NCBI GenBank assembly: GCA_016719575.1
Contig: JADJYV010000013.1
Location: forward strand, 930,001 to 994,000
Source: Pseudobdellovibrionaceae bacterium
GTDB lineage: Bacteria > Bdellovibrionota > Bdellovibrionia > Bdellovibrionales > Bdellovibrionaceae
Reading direction: 5' to 3'
Length of the DNA stretch: 64,000 bases
Below, one piece after another: positions 63,711 to 64,000 of this stretch. The notes beneath the pieces were generated by a model. The model was not told where the DNA came from and ran no database searches. It worked only from the letters and a program-made list of their open reading frames with translations. Each line of letters begins with the position of its first letter. Within the stretch, counting starts at the first letter, position 1. Made by a program: the position numbers and the translations under genes.

Positions 63711-64000
63711 TCTTGTCGCATATAACTGCAATGTCTCAAAACAGGGTGATCGGAACTCAAAATACTTTGCCCTGGAACATCCCTGAAGACATGAAGTTTT
63801 TCCGCAATAAAACCAAAGGTCATATTATGATTATGGGAAGAAAGACTTTTGAATCTCTTGGTCCAAAGCCTCTGCCCAACCGTTTTCATATTGTCATAAG
63901 CCGCCAAGAATTGAGTTCAGCAGACCCCGCAGTCAAATACGTCCAAAACTTACAAGAAGCTCTCGCTATCGCAAAAAAGCTTATCCCTCAGTGGGGCGAG
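63707..64000 (+). CDS. folA: dihydrofolate reductase, 5' part (3' end outside window)
   Basis: The NADPH enzyme reduces dihydrofolate to tetrahydrofolate. The ATG at 63707 overlaps the thyA stop (ATGA). The 98 visible residues include SQNRVIGTQNTLPWNIPEDM, with the Met20-like loop and catalytic acid, and IMIMGRKTFESLG with PLPNRFHIVISR for the cofactor. The thyA-folA pair is a common operon because thymidylate synthesis consumes the reduced folate. The frame is open to the window edge. Confidence 0.95.
   Translation, partial: MILSHITAMSQNRVIGTQNTLPWNIPEDMKFFRNKTKGHIMIMGRKTFESLGPKPLPNRFHIVISRQELSSADPAVKYVQNLQEALAIAKKLIPQWGE

Overview
The window reads as chromosomal DNA of a Gram-negative bacterium from the Bdellovibrio lineage (Bdellovibrionota) or a close relative. 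This is an inference from gene content. There are many small outer-membrane barrels and Cys-type lipoproteins, a division and cell-wall (dcw) cluster in a predator-like order, a PASTA-carrying FtsI, a PEGA-domain serine/threonine kinase, and frequent TTG/GTG starts. By eye the base composition is moderately AT-rich. No rRNA, tRNA, CRISPR array, phage or plasmid gene was seen. Genes are packed tightly: no gene-free stretch exceeds about 240 bases, and the longest lie at 3867-4105 and 28077-28307.

Region 1 (1-9.6 kb): the 3' part of nadB, an alpha/beta hydrolase overlapping a small lipoprotein, an RNase HI gene with an unusual C-terminal extension followed by a short-chain dehydrogenase, then a secreted beta-barrel candidate followed by a 1560-residue metzincin-type lipoprotein. 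Region 2 (9.6-22.4 kb): a leftward run made of outer-membrane protein, lipoprotein, outer-membrane protein, AddB-like nuclease and AddA-like helicase-nuclease. Next to it are a second lipoprotein and a third paralogous outer-membrane protein, separated by a complete insertion sequence of about 1.2 kb whose ends carry intrinsic terminators. Region 3 (22.4-37.4 kb): coaE, a PEGA kinase, an acyl-CoA synthetase, secreted proteins, a duplicated-repeat lipoprotein, a secreted protein with a caspase-like His/Cys arrangement, a Cys/Tyr-rich lipoprotein, an M3 oligopeptidase, nadK, recN, a Nudix hydrolase and a small barrel whose stop codon touches a truncated copy of the same insertion sequence.

Region 4 (37.4-58.0 kb): the dcw cluster, read leftward as rsmH-ftsL-ftsI-murE-murF-mraY-murD-lipoprotein-ftsW-murG-murC-murB-ftsQ-ftsA-ftsZ-lpxH. 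No mraZ or ddl is present. Two genes on the opposite strand interrupt it: a carboxylesterase between ftsI and murE, and a GT22-like membrane glycosyltransferase between murF and mraY. The 125-base ftsQ-ftsA gap has strong inverted repeats that could control ftsA translation. Region 5 (58.0-64.0 kb): a zinc-ribbon membrane protein, a uracil phosphoribosyltransferase-like gene and hpt, a methyltransferase-like gene with a B12-binding radical SAM gene, then thyA and the 5' part of folA.

The housekeeping parts (peptidoglycan synthesis and division, nucleotide salvage and thymidylate synthesis, NAD and CoA synthesis, recombination repair) are conventional. The parts most likely to be undescribed are the paralogous outer-membrane protein/lipoprotein set beside addAB, the insertion sequence whose ends sit at stop codons, the structured ftsQ-ftsA leader, and the secreted proteins at 28-31 kb.
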